DNA from: Anaeroglomus sp964630775 | GTDB taxonomy: Bacteria; Planctomycetota; Phycisphaerae; Sedimentisphaerales; Anaerohalosphaeraceae | Length of the DNA stretch: 64,000 bases | Assembly (NCBI GenBank): GCA_964630775.1 | Contig: CAZVYY010000014.1 | Location: 1 to 64,000 of the forward strand | Direction: 5' to 3' | Shown here: positions 54,722 to 63,145 of the stretch, piece by piece | Numbering within the stretch: position 1 is the first letter of the stretch | Layout: every line of letters starts with the position of its first letter | Made by a program: the position numbers and the translations under genes | The notes under the pieces: generated by a model | What the model was told of the DNA's origin: nothing | What the model saw: the letters and a program-made list of their open reading frames with translations, nothing else | Databases searched by the model: none

Positions 54722-55486
54722 TTATTTAGATTGTTTTAGTCTCCTGGCTAAGCGTTCGTTGCCCGTCGGTTCCGTCAAATTGAGACGCAGCGAGGTCAGC
54801 GTAATGTACCCCGCCGCGATGGCCGTGGTATCGGTCCAGTTATTTTCATCATGGGTGTCGCGGTGGTTTCCCCCCGCCAGCCGATATACCGCCTGGTCTT
54901 CCTGTTCATCCACAACCTGATAGAATTCATCAAATCCGCAGGTCGATTGCGGCACGACTTTAATTCCGCAGGGTTTGCCTCTGGACAATCGGGGGATGTT
55001 GATGCTGACGACCTCCCGCGGCTGAATCGGCAAAATCTGCTTGATAACGTCGAGGGCCAAATCGGCGGCCTGTTCGCTGTCCCACGGCTCATCCATCGCC
55101 GCACTGACCGCAATGGCCGGCAGGTCATAAAACGCCCCTTCGATGGCCCCCGCCACGGTGCCTGAATAAAACACGTTAATCCCCACATTGGCTCCATGAT
55201 TCATCCCGGAAACAAGCAGGTCAATCGGTTTGTCCTTCGGGACCAGTTTATTAATCGCCACCTTGACGCAATCAGCCGGGGAACCATCCACGCTATAGCC
55301 GCTGAATTTGCCGACAATATCCAGCAACTGGCAGGTCAAATCCCGTAGCGAGATACTGTGGCCGGCGCCGGACTGAACATCGGCGGGAGCAACCACAGTC
55401 ACTTTGCCCAGTGTGGCCAGCCGTTTATATAACGCCGCCAGTCCCGGCGCGAAAATACCGTCATCATTGGTCAAAAGTATATGCAT
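54722..55486 (-). CDS. surE: 5'/3'-nucleotidase SurE
   Basis: 254 residues. Metal-dependent nucleoside monophosphatase. Family motifs: MHILLTNDDGIFAPGL (D8 and D9 of the metal site), VVAPADVQSGAGHSISL with the catalytic Asn/Ser region, and VSGMNHGANVGINVFYSGTVAGAIEGA. The ATG at 55484-55486 is supported by AAGGGA 5 nt upstream; the frame continues 12 codons further but those are not family sequence. It is divergent from nnrE across a 100-nt spacer holding a consensus promoter. Confidence 0.94.
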   Translation of the reverse strand: MHILLTNDDGIFAPGLAALYKRLATLGKVTVVAPADVQSGAGHSISLRDLTCQLLDIVGKFSGYSVDGSPADCVKVAINKLVPKDKPIDLLVSGMNHGANVGINVFYSGTVAGAIEGAFYDLPAIAVSAAMDEPWDSEQAADLALDVIKQILPIQPREVVSINIPRLSRGKPCGIKVVPQSTCGFDEFYQVVDEQEDQAVYRLAGGNHRDTHDENNWTDTTAIAAGYITLTSLRLNLTEPTGNERLARRLKQSK

Positions 55487-55551
55487 ATCAATCCCTTGGC
55501 AAAAGTTTTCCTCATGCGCCATACTCTACCGGCATAGCGGCATAAAGTCAA

Positions 55552-55580
55552 TTGACCAATCCGGAGACATACAATATAAT
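55552..55580 (+). promoter_or_regulatory. Consensus sigma-70 promoter of nnrE, probably leaderless
   Basis: TTGACC (55552-55557), exactly 17 nt, TATAAT (55575-55580), then 7 nt and an ATG at 55588. Confidence 0.75.
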
Positions 55581-55587
55581 CCGCCCT

Positions 55588-56286
55588 ATGATTTTCTGGC
55601 AGCCTTACAATACGACGATGCATTCCATCCTGACCCGTCAGCAGGTACGGGATTACGATGCCTGGGCCATCCGGCAGATGGCGATTCCCGGCGTGGCCCT
55701 GATGGAAAATGCCGGACGCAGTGCCGCTGAGATTGCCCTGGCTATGCTGGGCAAAAACAGCCATTCCAAAGTGTGTATCTTCTGCGGGGCGGGGAATAAT
55801 GGCGGTGATGGGTTTGTGATTGCCCGCCATCTGGCCAACAGCGGCGTTCGCGTGCAGATTATCTGCTGTGCCCCCCGTGAGAAAATCACCGGTGATGCCC
55901 TCATTAATCTAACAATTTGTGAAAAGATGAATCTGCCGATGGCTTGGCTGGAACAGTCTGAAAAAACCATCTGTCCACAGCTTCATGGGTTATGCGATGG
56001 ATGCAATCTGATTATCGATGCCATTTTCGGCACAGGGCTTAAGGGGGAATTGTCCAGCTTTTTCGTCGCTCTGATTAGCTGCATCAACAGCCTGAAAGTC
56101 CCGATTCTTGCCGTTGATATTCCCTCCGGCCTCGATTGCGATAATGGAATTCCGCTTCCGGTGTGTATTGAAGCTGCTGCGACCGTCAGCTTTGTCGCCG
56201 CCAAGCCTGGCTTTTTTGAACAGGGCAAGAGCCTGCCTGTTCTGGGGGAATTGTATATCGCATCGATTGGGATTGTAAAACAATAA
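55588..56286 (+). CDS. nnrE: NAD(P)H-hydrate epimerase (YjeF N-domain)
   Basis: 232 residues. Repairs hydrated NAD(P)H by epimerising the R form. Family motifs: ILTRQQVRDYDAWAI, GVALMENAGRSAAE, CGAGNNGGDGFVIARHL, IIDAIFGTGLKGEL and ILAVDIPSGLDCDNG. Only the N-domain is present; the ADP-dependent dehydratase domain (NnrD) often fused to it is missing. The start is uncertain: the ATG at 55588 lies 7 nt after the -10 box and fits a leaderless message, while the ATG at 55618 gives the commoner N-terminus. Neither has a ribosome site. Converges with the GGDEF gene. Confidence 0.9.
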   Translation: MIFWQPYNTTMHSILTRQQVRDYDAWAIRQMAIPGVALMENAGRSAAEIALAMLGKNSHSKVCIFCGAGNNGGDGFVIARHLANSGVRVQIICCAPREKITGDALINLTICEKMNLPMAWLEQSEKTICPQLHGLCDGCNLIIDAIFGTGLKGELSSFFVALISCINSLKVPILAVDIPSGLDCDNGIPLPVCIEAAATVSFVAAKPGFFEQGKSLPVLGELYIASIGIVKQ

Positions 56287-56314
56287 CTATCAATAATACG
56301 ACATTTTCTCGCTT

Positions 56315-57388
56315 TTAGGCGGGTGTCTTCTGCGGTGCAAAAACGCATACCCGGCCTTTGCCCGCCTGTTTGGCCGCATAGAGAGCCTGGTCCGTTGCTT
56401 TGGTCACATCGCCCGGCTGTGTATCCGGGTCATATTGTCCCACGCCCACACTGATGGACAGCTTGATTCGCTGGTCTTCCCATATCATCGGATTGTTGCA
56501 GACCATCTGAACCATGCGTTCGGCAACGACCGTCGCATCCGCCAGCGAGGTGCTCGGCAGAATAATGGCAAATTCATCGCCGCCGTAACGGGCCGCAAGG
56601 TCGATCTGCCGAATACAGGCTAAAAGCCGACGGGCGATCTGCTTGATGGCCATATCCCCCGCCCGATGCCCATAATTATCATTAATCGGCTTGAGGTTGT
56701 CGATGTCGGCCATGATAATCGACAGCTTGCCGCCGTAACGCTGGGCCCGGCGAAGTTCCACCTCCATCGCCTCATAAAAGGTACGATGATTCAGCATTCC
56801 CGTCAGGCCGTCGGTCCGTGCCTGGCGCTGAGTCTTTTCGAATAAATGAATGTTGCCGATGGATGCGCCGACAAGCTGCCGGAACAACTCGACAATCGCA
56901 ATGTCTTCCTGAGTGAAAATACCGCCGGTTTCTTTATCGCTGAGGTTGAGTACGCCGACCACGCGTCCATGACAAATCAGCGGGGCAATGACGCAACTCC
57001 TTGTCGAGTAATTCTTTGCAAAACTGCGGTGTACATTTCCAACTCCCGCCGACTGAGCATCGTCCATATCATTGATAATCAGCAGCTCCTTGCTACGAAC
57101 GGCCGCAACCATCGGAGAAGGCGGATTTTGGTTTAACGACACGACATTATTAATCAGGAATGGATGATTATGACGTTCCAGATGCAGTATATCGCTTGTC
57201 TCGTCAAGTATATACAGTGAGGCCAGTTTCGAGCTGATTAACTTCGGGATTTCGCTGACGCAGATTTCCGCTATCCGCTTGACATCCAGACAGTTGATCT
57301 TCTTGGCTAAGGGGGTAATGATATCCAGCCGACAGGTGCTGCTCCCCGAACAGCCCAGTATCTGTTTGTCTGTTTCGCCCTGACTCAT
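56315..57388 (-). CDS. GAF-GGDEF diguanylate cyclase
   Basis: 357 residues. A GAF domain at about 30-185 (LISSKLASLYILDETSDILHLE, then VIAPLICHGRVVGVLNLSDKETG) is followed by a GGDEF domain at about 195-350. The signature is intact (RYGGDEFAIILP), and an RxxD I-site (RQID) lies five residues before it, so the enzyme should make cyclic di-GMP with product inhibition. No transmembrane segment, so cytoplasmic. The ATG at 57386-57388 is chosen; the TTG four codons earlier is next to AAAGGA. It lies beside the FlhG/FliA locus, where c-di-GMP control of motility or adhesion would fit. Confidence 0.92.
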   Translation of the reverse strand: MSQGETDKQILGCSGSSTCRLDIITPLAKKINCLDVKRIAEICVSEIPKLISSKLASLYILDETSDILHLERHNHPFLINNVVSLNQNPPSPMVAAVRSKELLIINDMDDAQSAGVGNVHRSFAKNYSTRSCVIAPLICHGRVVGVLNLSDKETGGIFTQEDIAIVELFRQLVGASIGNIHLFEKTQRQARTDGLTGMLNHRTFYEAMEVELRRAQRYGGKLSIIMADIDNLKPINDNYGHRAGDMAIKQIARRLLACIRQIDLAARYGGDEFAIILPSTSLADATVVAERMVQMVCNNPMIWEDQRIKLSISVGVGQYDPDTQPGDVTKATDQALYAAKQAGKGRVCVFAPQKTPA

Positions 57389-57729
57389 ATCGTTTAACAA
57401 TCCTTTATATCGGACTCAGTTTTTGATTTAAATTCAGATGTTCCCAGTATCGGTAATTATTTGGCCCCGGTTAACATGGAAGCCTGCAAGAACTCGGAAC
57501 TTCTGAAAATATAGAAAATATTTTTCGAGATTAAAAATCGACAGAATCCGGATTCGATGAGAAATATTTCAGCAAAATTCTGATAACAATATGCGGGCTG
57601 AATTGATCTTTCTTTTTCCTATTATTTCTATAGGTTTTTTGATGTTTGCTCGTTCTTATGTCATATTATTGTGATTTTTTCCACAACAAAGCTTTTGAAA
57701 AAATATTCACATTTTTTTACCAATTTTTC
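57389..57729. other. AT-rich divergent spacer before the MerR-FliA locus
   Basis: 340 nt without a gene; poly-T and poly-A tracts are frequent. It contains the GGDEF promoter region, unresolved. Confidence 0.5.
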
Positions 57730-57758
57730 TTGACGCACCTGCGAATGTGTTTTACATT
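57730..57758 (+). promoter_or_regulatory. Candidate promoter of the MerR-FlgB-like-FlhG-FliA locus
   Basis: TTGACG (57730-57735), 17-nt spacer, TACATT (57753-57758). Predicted start near 57765, giving a leader of about 200 nt before the MerR gene. Confidence 0.5.
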
Positions 57759-57766
57759 TTATAAAA

Positions 57767-57785
57767 CGTCAAATATGATTTGACG
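57767..57785. promoter_or_regulatory. Perfect palindrome CGTCAAATATGATTTGACG, candidate operator
   Basis: Eight-bp arms with a 3-nt centre, covering about +3 to +21 of the predicted transcript. A dimeric repressor bound here would block the promoter; the MerR protein encoded downstream is the first candidate. Confidence 0.6.
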
Positions 57786-57961
57786 GGGTCGCAATCATTT
57801 TCGTTCCAGCACGTTTTATGGATGGATAAGGGCTGGATTTATTTGCGGCGTTAAGCAACAAGAACAGATGGGCATACTATCGATCGTAAGGTACTGTGTT
57901 TGCCCGGAGGGTAAGTCGTTTGGTTGTCTTGAATATACGTCAACGGTGTGTTTCTGGCTCT

Positions 57962-58234
57962 ATGACTCAAAGCAGCAATCATGGTTTTATTACGCCCCCC
58001 AAGCTGTATCGTATTGGGGATATCGTTCGGAGTACCCCTTTTACTCGCCAGACAATCCATAACTATACGGTTATGGGACTTATTCAGGAAAGCGACTGGA
58101 CCGAAGGCGGACATCGGTTGTATGACGAGTCCGTATTTGAACGTCTGTGGCGAATCCAGCAGTTGCGTGAAACCAAGACGTTGTCTGAAATTCGTGATAT
58201 GTTTCAATCGGAGCAGGCCATAAAAGCCTCATAA
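57962..58234 (+). CDS. MerR-type DNA-binding protein, minimal
   Basis: 90 residues: almost only the MerR winged HTH (YRIGDIVRSTPFTRQTIHNYTVMGLI, then GGHRLYDESVFERLWRIQQLRE) with a short dimerisation helix and no effector domain. The GGHRLYD wing is diagnostic. The ATG at 57962 is the likely start, though no ribosome site is clear; the frame extends 22 codons upstream without family sequence. First gene of the locus with a FlgB-like gene, flhG and fliA. Confidence 0.85.
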   Translation: MTQSSNHGFITPPKLYRIGDIVRSTPFTRQTIHNYTVMGLIQESDWTEGGHRLYDESVFERLWRIQQLRETKTLSEIRDMFQSEQAIKAS

Positions 58235-58266
58235 ACGGAGAACTCTTTTTTGCCAAGGATGGCTGT

Positions 58267-58695
58267 ATGAACCTTAATGTCTCCCCTGTTACGGACAATC
58301 TTACAGAGCTTTTAAATCGCATTATCGATTTTACCGAACGACGGAAAGAGGTTTTGACACGAAATCTCTTTGATTATCGATCTGCGGGTTTTGAGCCAAT
58401 GGATTTGCCGGTTCACGAGTTCGCCGACACCCTGACGCGGGGACTGGCCGAATATATTCGCAATAAACGGCTTGTTCTTGAAGACGGCCCCAACGTTCAT
58501 TTTCATGACCAGGGCGAGTTTGAGGCCGCGGCAGTCGTGGATAACAAATCTCTGGAATTGCTGCGGAATGACACCCATGCTTATGTCCAGGAACAAATCC
58601 AGCGGTTATCGGAAAATCTGATCCATAATCGCCTTGCCGTGGAATTACTGCGGCAAAAGCGTAAAAAAGAAACGCAGTTTGCAAATCTGCAATGA
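58267..58695 (+). CDS. FlgB-like flagellar rod protein homologue, divergent
   Basis: 142 residues. The N-terminus (LLNRIIDFTERRKEVLTRNL, then FDYRSAGFEPMDLPVHEF) matches the plan of FlgB, where the same places read R-x-(E/D)-x-L-x-x-N-(I/L)-A-N-x-x-T-P-G-(Y/F)-x-x-x-D. The C-terminal helix (HAYVQEQIQRLSENLIHNRLAVELLRQK) parallels the N-N-V-D-x-x-x-E-M-x-x-L-x-x-N segment of FlgB. FlgB is the proximal rod protein of the flagellar basal body. The ANxxTPG signature is replaced by DYRSAGF. No other rod genes are here. The flanking flhG and fliA support a flagellar origin. Confidence 0.6.
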   Translation: MNLNVSPVTDNLTELLNRIIDFTERRKEVLTRNLFDYRSAGFEPMDLPVHEFADTLTRGLAEYIRNKRLVLEDGPNVHFHDQGEFEAAAVVDNKSLELLRNDTHAYVQEQIQRLSENLIHNRLAVELLRQKRKKETQFANLQ

Positions 58696-58898
58696 TGTTT
58701 ATGGACTATCTATAACGATTAATCGTAAAAAAAGTCGTGTTTAAAACAAAAAACCCTGCTTTTAGGCGGGGATTTGGTTTGAAAAAATGCACAACTTGAT
58801 TTATACAACGTGAGTTTTACAAGTAAATACGCATCTGGAAGTCAAGATGGCCAGTGCGGGATGTGCAGCAGGAAATAACAACACGGTGGGAGCGGGCG
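58696..58898. other. Spacer between the FlgB-like gene and flhG
   Basis: 200 nt. Contains palindrome ACGATTAATCGT (about 58715) and a weak hairpin CCCTGC/GCGGGG near 58751; on the plus strand it has no T-run, so read-through to flhG is likely. Confidence 0.45.
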
Positions 58899-59747
58899 AT
58901 GGACCCGGGCCGAATAAATTATTTGCGGCAGATTGTTGAAACCCGTCCGGAACGGGCACAGACCCTCGCTGTAACCAGCGGCAAGGGAGGTGTCGGCAAG
59001 ACGAATATTGCAGCCAATTTGGCGATTTGTCTTGCCCAGATTCGCAGGAGAGTCGTCCTGATGGACGCCGATTTGGGGCTTGGAAATCTTGACGTGGTTA
59101 TGAATCTCAACAGCCGGTTCAATCTCAGTCATGTTTTGAATGGTCGAAAAAGCCTTGAAGAAATCATTCAACCTGGGCCGGCGGGAATTGAGATCATTTG
59201 CGGCGGTTCCGGGATTGAAGATTTGGCCAATATCCATCCATTTCAGCGACAACGACTTGTGGATGAAATGGACCAGCTTCAGCATCGGGCCGACTTGATT
59301 ATGTTCGATACAGGGGCCGGAATTCATTCCACCGTCATCGCCTTTTGTATGGCAGCAGACCATACGCTGGTGGTCACGACTCCGGAACCTTCAGCGATGA
59401 CCGATGCGTATGCAATGATTAAGATTTTAAGCGGCAGAAAGTACCAGGGGCGAATCAGCCTTCTGGTCAATATGGCCGAAACCATTGCCGAAGGGCGTAA
59501 AACCTATCGGCAAATTTCAGAAGCGGCAGCGCGATTTCTGACCACTGCCGTTTATGACGCTGGCGTGTTATGCAGGGATGAATTAATAGCCAGCGCCATT
59601 CGTCGCCGGGAGCCGGTCGTTCTGGCTTACCCGCGTTCGAGTATTACAGAGCATTTTGCGGCAATCAGCGCCCGGTTAGGCAATGTCAGCCGCAGGAGTT
59701 CGGAAAAGGATGGATTTTTCCGAAAAGTCGTAAATTGGTTATTTTAA
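58899..59747 (+). CDS. flhG: FlhG/YlxH-type MinD-like ATPase
   Basis: 282 residues. Deviant Walker A SGKGGVGKT at 27-35, the DADLGLGNLDVVM segment and MFDTGAGIHSTVIAF. The start DPGRINYLRQIV resembles the DQAxxLR activation motif by which FlhG binds FlhF. FlhG controls flagellar number and placement. A C-terminal membrane-targeting helix is suggested by FFRKVVNWLF. The ATG at 58899 has GGGAG 6 nt upstream; the GTG at 58854 is in frame but lacks a ribosome site. No flhF gene is in the window. Confidence 0.88.
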   Translation: MDPGRINYLRQIVETRPERAQTLAVTSGKGGVGKTNIAANLAICLAQIRRRVVLMDADLGLGNLDVVMNLNSRFNLSHVLNGRKSLEEIIQPGPAGIEIICGGSGIEDLANIHPFQRQRLVDEMDQLQHRADLIMFDTGAGIHSTVIAFCMAADHTLVVTTPEPSAMTDAYAMIKILSGRKYQGRISLLVNMAETIAEGRKTYRQISEAAARFLTTAVYDAGVLCRDELIASAIRRREPVVLAYPRSSITEHFAAISARLGNVSRRSSEKDGFFRKVVNWLF

Positions 59748-59890
59748 GGTTAATCCGCTTGTCAGTTTGGCCGAAATGAACGTGTTGCGGTGTGTATTAA
59801 TGCCGCAAATGTGCAGTTGAATGCCCACCGGTTATCGGACGCTGATAAGTGAAACAAAAACGCGAATTACAGACATGGAGGTCTTTAAAG

Positions 59891-60673
59891 ATGCGTGGGA
59901 CCCGGTCACAGAATATAGAACAGGTTTGGCAGGATTTCTTCCGTTCACGAAGTGATGATGCCAGAAATACGCTCATGGAACATTATCTGTCGCTGGTCAA
60001 ATACACAGCGGACAGGATTTGTGCCAAATTGCCGGACAAGGTTGAGTTGGATGACCTGGTCAGCGCAGGCATCTTTGGCCTCAAAGATGCCATTGAGGCA
60101 TTTGACCCGGGGCGGGGGGTAAAATTTGAAACCTACTGCACACCGCGTATTCGGGGCAGCATTCTCGACGAACTTCGCAATATGGACTGGGTACCTCGCC
60201 TTGTTCGGGCACGCTCCCACCGCCTTGAAAAAGCTCTGCAGACCCTGGAAGCCCAACTGGGCAGACTGCCTAATGAACGGGAATTAGCCCAGGAAATGGA
60301 AATGCCGATGGATGAATTCCATCGTTTGCAGCGGGATGCCAGCGCCATTGGACTGGTTTCACTGAATAATAAGTTCAATGAGAGCGAGGGCGAAAAAGAT
60401 ATCCGCGAAATCGACATTATTGAAGACCAGCGAAGCCAGAACCCGGTGATTGAGGCTCAGAAGCGGGACTTGAAGAATCTTTTGACCAAAGGACTGACCC
60501 GCGCCGAGAAGCTGATTATTATTCTGTATTATTACGAAGAAATGACGATGAAGGAAATTGGTGCCACGCTGGATTTGTCGGAGTCGCGTGTGTCTCAGAT
60601 GCATTCGTCGATTATTGCCCGGCTGAAAGCCCAGATGAACAGCCGGAAAAAAGAATTCGCGGTCTCAACCTAA
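59891..60673 (+). CDS. fliA: Sigma-28 factor FliA/WhiG type
   Basis: 260 residues. Region 2 (LVKYTADRICAKLPDKVELDDLVSAGIFGLKDAIEAFDPGRG, then FETYCTPRIRGSILDELRNMDWVPRLVR) is the signature of FliA/WhiG sigma factors. Region 3 and region 4 (LTRAEKLIIILYYYEEMTMKEIGATLDLSESRVSQ) are complete. It directs transcription of late flagellar or developmental genes. GGAGG stands 9 nt before the ATG at 59891. Its stop codon shares the bases CTAA with the stop of the convergent FAD oxidoreductase gene. No FlgM-type anti-sigma gene is seen nearby. Confidence 0.93.
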   Translation: MRGTRSQNIEQVWQDFFRSRSDDARNTLMEHYLSLVKYTADRICAKLPDKVELDDLVSAGIFGLKDAIEAFDPGRGVKFETYCTPRIRGSILDELRNMDWVPRLVRARSHRLEKALQTLEAQLGRLPNERELAQEMEMPMDEFHRLQRDASAIGLVSLNNKFNESEGEKDIREIDIIEDQRSQNPVIEAQKRDLKNLLTKGLTRAEKLIIILYYYEEMTMKEIGATLDLSESRVSQMHSSIIARLKAQMNSRKKEFAVST

Positions 60674-62886
60674 TCCGCCTGCATCGTCTCAAGCGACAGC
60701 ATCCATTCATTTGCCATCGCTGATAAATCATACATATTGACATGGCAATCCGGCCGGCCTTCCGGACCGCTGACGTCTGCCGCCAATCCATATCCCGCGT
60801 TAATTACATCAACACAGGTACTCAGGGGTCTGGAAATCAAAACCGCATCCACAGCCACATATCCGTCAGTACCCGCATTGGAAATCACAACCGTGCCTGT
60901 GCCAGCGGAAAACCGATACCGCCCCAGCAGATTCCATTTGCCCCCATTCGATTTCTGATTGACCACATGGCTTGCCGCCCCCGCGTCATGATGGACCGTC
61001 ACCGGAACATTTGACGCCCGGTTGTCGTGGGAGGTCCATCGCAGATAGACATCATACGGCCCGGCGGCGGGCACATTGAGTTGAAACGTAACGGACTTTT
61101 GCCCCTTTCCCGCGTTCTCATCATGAAGATAATTCTGGCCGTAATAGCCGGACACCGAACTGCTGGCCGGCCAGGCTCCCACCCTGACCACGCCATTGTC
61201 ATCTTCGGAATCAATCACAGTGCCTTCGATCTCCTCGATCGGATCCCCCCAGTCAATCCGCTGGCCGCGCTGGATGAGGGTTTTCTGAAGCTGTGGAACG
61301 TCCACCTCCTGAAGCCCGATATTGCCGCGTCCAATCGCCTGAGCAACCGCAACCGCCGAAGACTGCCCCAGAATCATAAAGACCGGCTCCATTCGCACCG
61401 AACCATAGGCGATATGCGACGCAGACACACAGACTGGAATCGCCAGATTGGAACACTGGCCGCTGCGCGGGATTATCGCCCGGTATGACAATCGATAGGG
61501 GGTATTACCGCCGATCTGCACATCGCCTTCATTTTTGACAAATCCGGATGCATTGACAAAACGATAGCAGTTATGCGAATCCATATTATAGGATGCCAGC
61601 CCCACGGAATCTTTGGGCCGGGTCTTGCCCAGGAAATCATGTTCAGTAATTACATAATCCGACACCATCCGGCGGGCTTCACGGATATACAACTGGCAAG
61701 GCCAGTTTCCGGTTTCGGTAAATTCATCCGCCGCCAGGCCCCAATTCTGCATTTTGGCCTGAATGGTCGGCGCCACCTGCCCGACCGCCGGGTCGTTGGC
61801 GACAAACCACCAGTAGCCCTGAATATAGGTCACATGCCGCTGGAAGATGGTTTCTCGTTCCTGATAGCTGCCGTTGGGCCAGTTGAAGTTCTGACCAATA
61901 AAATCCGTGGAAACGGCACCATGGTTATTGGTGTCGGTTTTCCCGTTTTTAATCCGGTCGAATTTGTTAAAGAAGTTGTCAAACTCCGTCCCGAATCCCG
62001 CCGCAAGATAGCGTTCCAGCAGAACATACCAGCTCCGGTCGTAGTTGGCCGGCTTCGGGAAAGGCACACGGTTAGCCGCCACATCGGTCATGCAAATCCG
62101 GAAGTTGTAGGCCTGGATGCGATGATCCCCCTGCCCGGCAACAGGGACGGCGGTTTCGATACCCGGAAGCAATCCGCTGCTGGAATCACCGGCGATGACA
62201 TAAGGACTCACATCGCGGAGAAACTGATGTGTGTTTCGTACCTGCTGGCCGTTATAGGTTTCACCATAGGCCGCATTGCTTTCCCGGCCTGTAACATAAG
62301 TGACACCCGCAGCCGCCATCAGGTCGCCTTCATAGGTGGCGTCGATAAAGTAATCGGCATTGACCGTCAGACCGTGTTCGGTGGTAATCCGCACGATACG
62401 TCCGCCGGACATCACCACGCCGCTGCTGCGATTCAGGAAGGCCTTGTAATAGACTTGCACTCCGGCTTCCTGCACCATATCCTGAAACACGGCCAGGGCA
62501 ACCGACGGTTCAAACGCCCAATTCTCGGCCGTTCCGTATTTGGCCCCCACACGTTGATAGAATTCCCGTGCGATCCCCTGCACTGCCTCCTTGTTGCCAA
62601 AGTCCGTCCAGCCCAGCCCCCCCGCCGACAGACCGCCCAGCCGGATACCCGGATGAACAATCACGGAACTGATGCCCAGGCGTTTCAATTCGAGCGCCGC
62701 AACCACACCCGATGAGGTGCCTCCATAAATGCAGACCTGCGTGGTAATCGTTTTGTTGAGATTCTGCTCCGGCGGAAAGTAATAACGCAGTAAATTATTT
62801 GCCTGTACCGGCGACGGCAAAAAGACCGCAGCCAGAATACCCAGGACAGAACATCCTATCGCTCGTATCGAACCGTTCAAACGCAT
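60670..62886 (-). CDS. Exported FAD-dependent oxidoreductase with golvesin-like domain and dockerin-like tail
   Basis: 738 residues. Sec signal peptide to about 30. An FAD-binding start VCIYGGTSSGVVAALELKRLG (about 49-70) and the second glutathione-reductase-like strand (ADYFIDATYEGDLMAAAG) place it in the FAD_oxidored group seen in polysaccharide islands. A golvesin/xanthan-lyase-type CBM-like domain follows at about 557-685 (PYDVYLRWTSHDNRASNVPVTV). The tail SGPEGRPDCHVNMYDLSAMANEW is a single dockerin-like loop. The substrate is unknown. The ATG at 62884-62886 has AAAGGA 6 nt upstream. Neighbouring gene upstream has the same type of tail. Confidence 0.8.
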   Translation of the reverse strand: MRLNGSIRAIGCSVLGILAAVFLPSPVQANNLLRYYFPPEQNLNKTITTQVCIYGGTSSGVVAALELKRLGISSVIVHPGIRLGGLSAGGLGWTDFGNKEAVQGIAREFYQRVGAKYGTAENWAFEPSVALAVFQDMVQEAGVQVYYKAFLNRSSGVVMSGGRIVRITTEHGLTVNADYFIDATYEGDLMAAAGVTYVTGRESNAAYGETYNGQQVRNTHQFLRDVSPYVIAGDSSSGLLPGIETAVPVAGQGDHRIQAYNFRICMTDVAANRVPFPKPANYDRSWYVLLERYLAAGFGTEFDNFFNKFDRIKNGKTDTNNHGAVSTDFIGQNFNWPNGSYQERETIFQRHVTYIQGYWWFVANDPAVGQVAPTIQAKMQNWGLAADEFTETGNWPCQLYIREARRMVSDYVITEHDFLGKTRPKDSVGLASYNMDSHNCYRFVNASGFVKNEGDVQIGGNTPYRLSYRAIIPRSGQCSNLAIPVCVSASHIAYGSVRMEPVFMILGQSSAVAVAQAIGRGNIGLQEVDVPQLQKTLIQRGQRIDWGDPIEEIEGTVIDSEDDNGVVRVGAWPASSSVSGYYGQNYLHDENAGKGQKSVTFQLNVPAAGPYDVYLRWTSHDNRASNVPVTVHHDAGAASHVVNQKSNGGKWNLLGRYRFSAGTGTVVISNAGTDGYVAVDAVLISRPLSTCVDVINAGYGLAADVSGPEGRPDCHVNMYDLSAMANEWMLSLETMQAD

Positions 62887-63070
62887 CCACAATCCTTTCT
62901 TTCAAGCATAGTCCCATCCGCATGCAATTCTGCGAATGCATGATTAATGACAATTGTATCAGCCGGGCCACGCGATACAAATTACTTTTGCACAAAGCAA
63001 ATTCATAATCCGGATATTTCTACATCCCAGCCAGCTGTCGAGGTTCTATGGCATTACCTCCAGAATTTTT

Positions 63071-63101
63071 CCGAGACCCCGACGTCAAGCCGGGGTCTCG
63101 G
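63071..63101. repeat. Perfect 11-bp hairpin
   Basis: CCGAGACCCCG - ACGTCAAGC - CGGGGTCTCGG, between two minus-strand genes. No T-run follows on either strand in the sense needed for a terminator (T-run precedes it on plus). Could be a mobile hairpin or a transcript-stabilising structure. Confidence 0.6.
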
Positions 63102-63145
63102 AGGAAGAAACCATTTCTGTATGAATGAACAAACATCCGGGTCTG

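Noticed and set aside
61573..62715. Open frame of 380 codons on the plus strand
   Set aside because: Antisense of the FAD oxidoreductase; no start signal and no domain.
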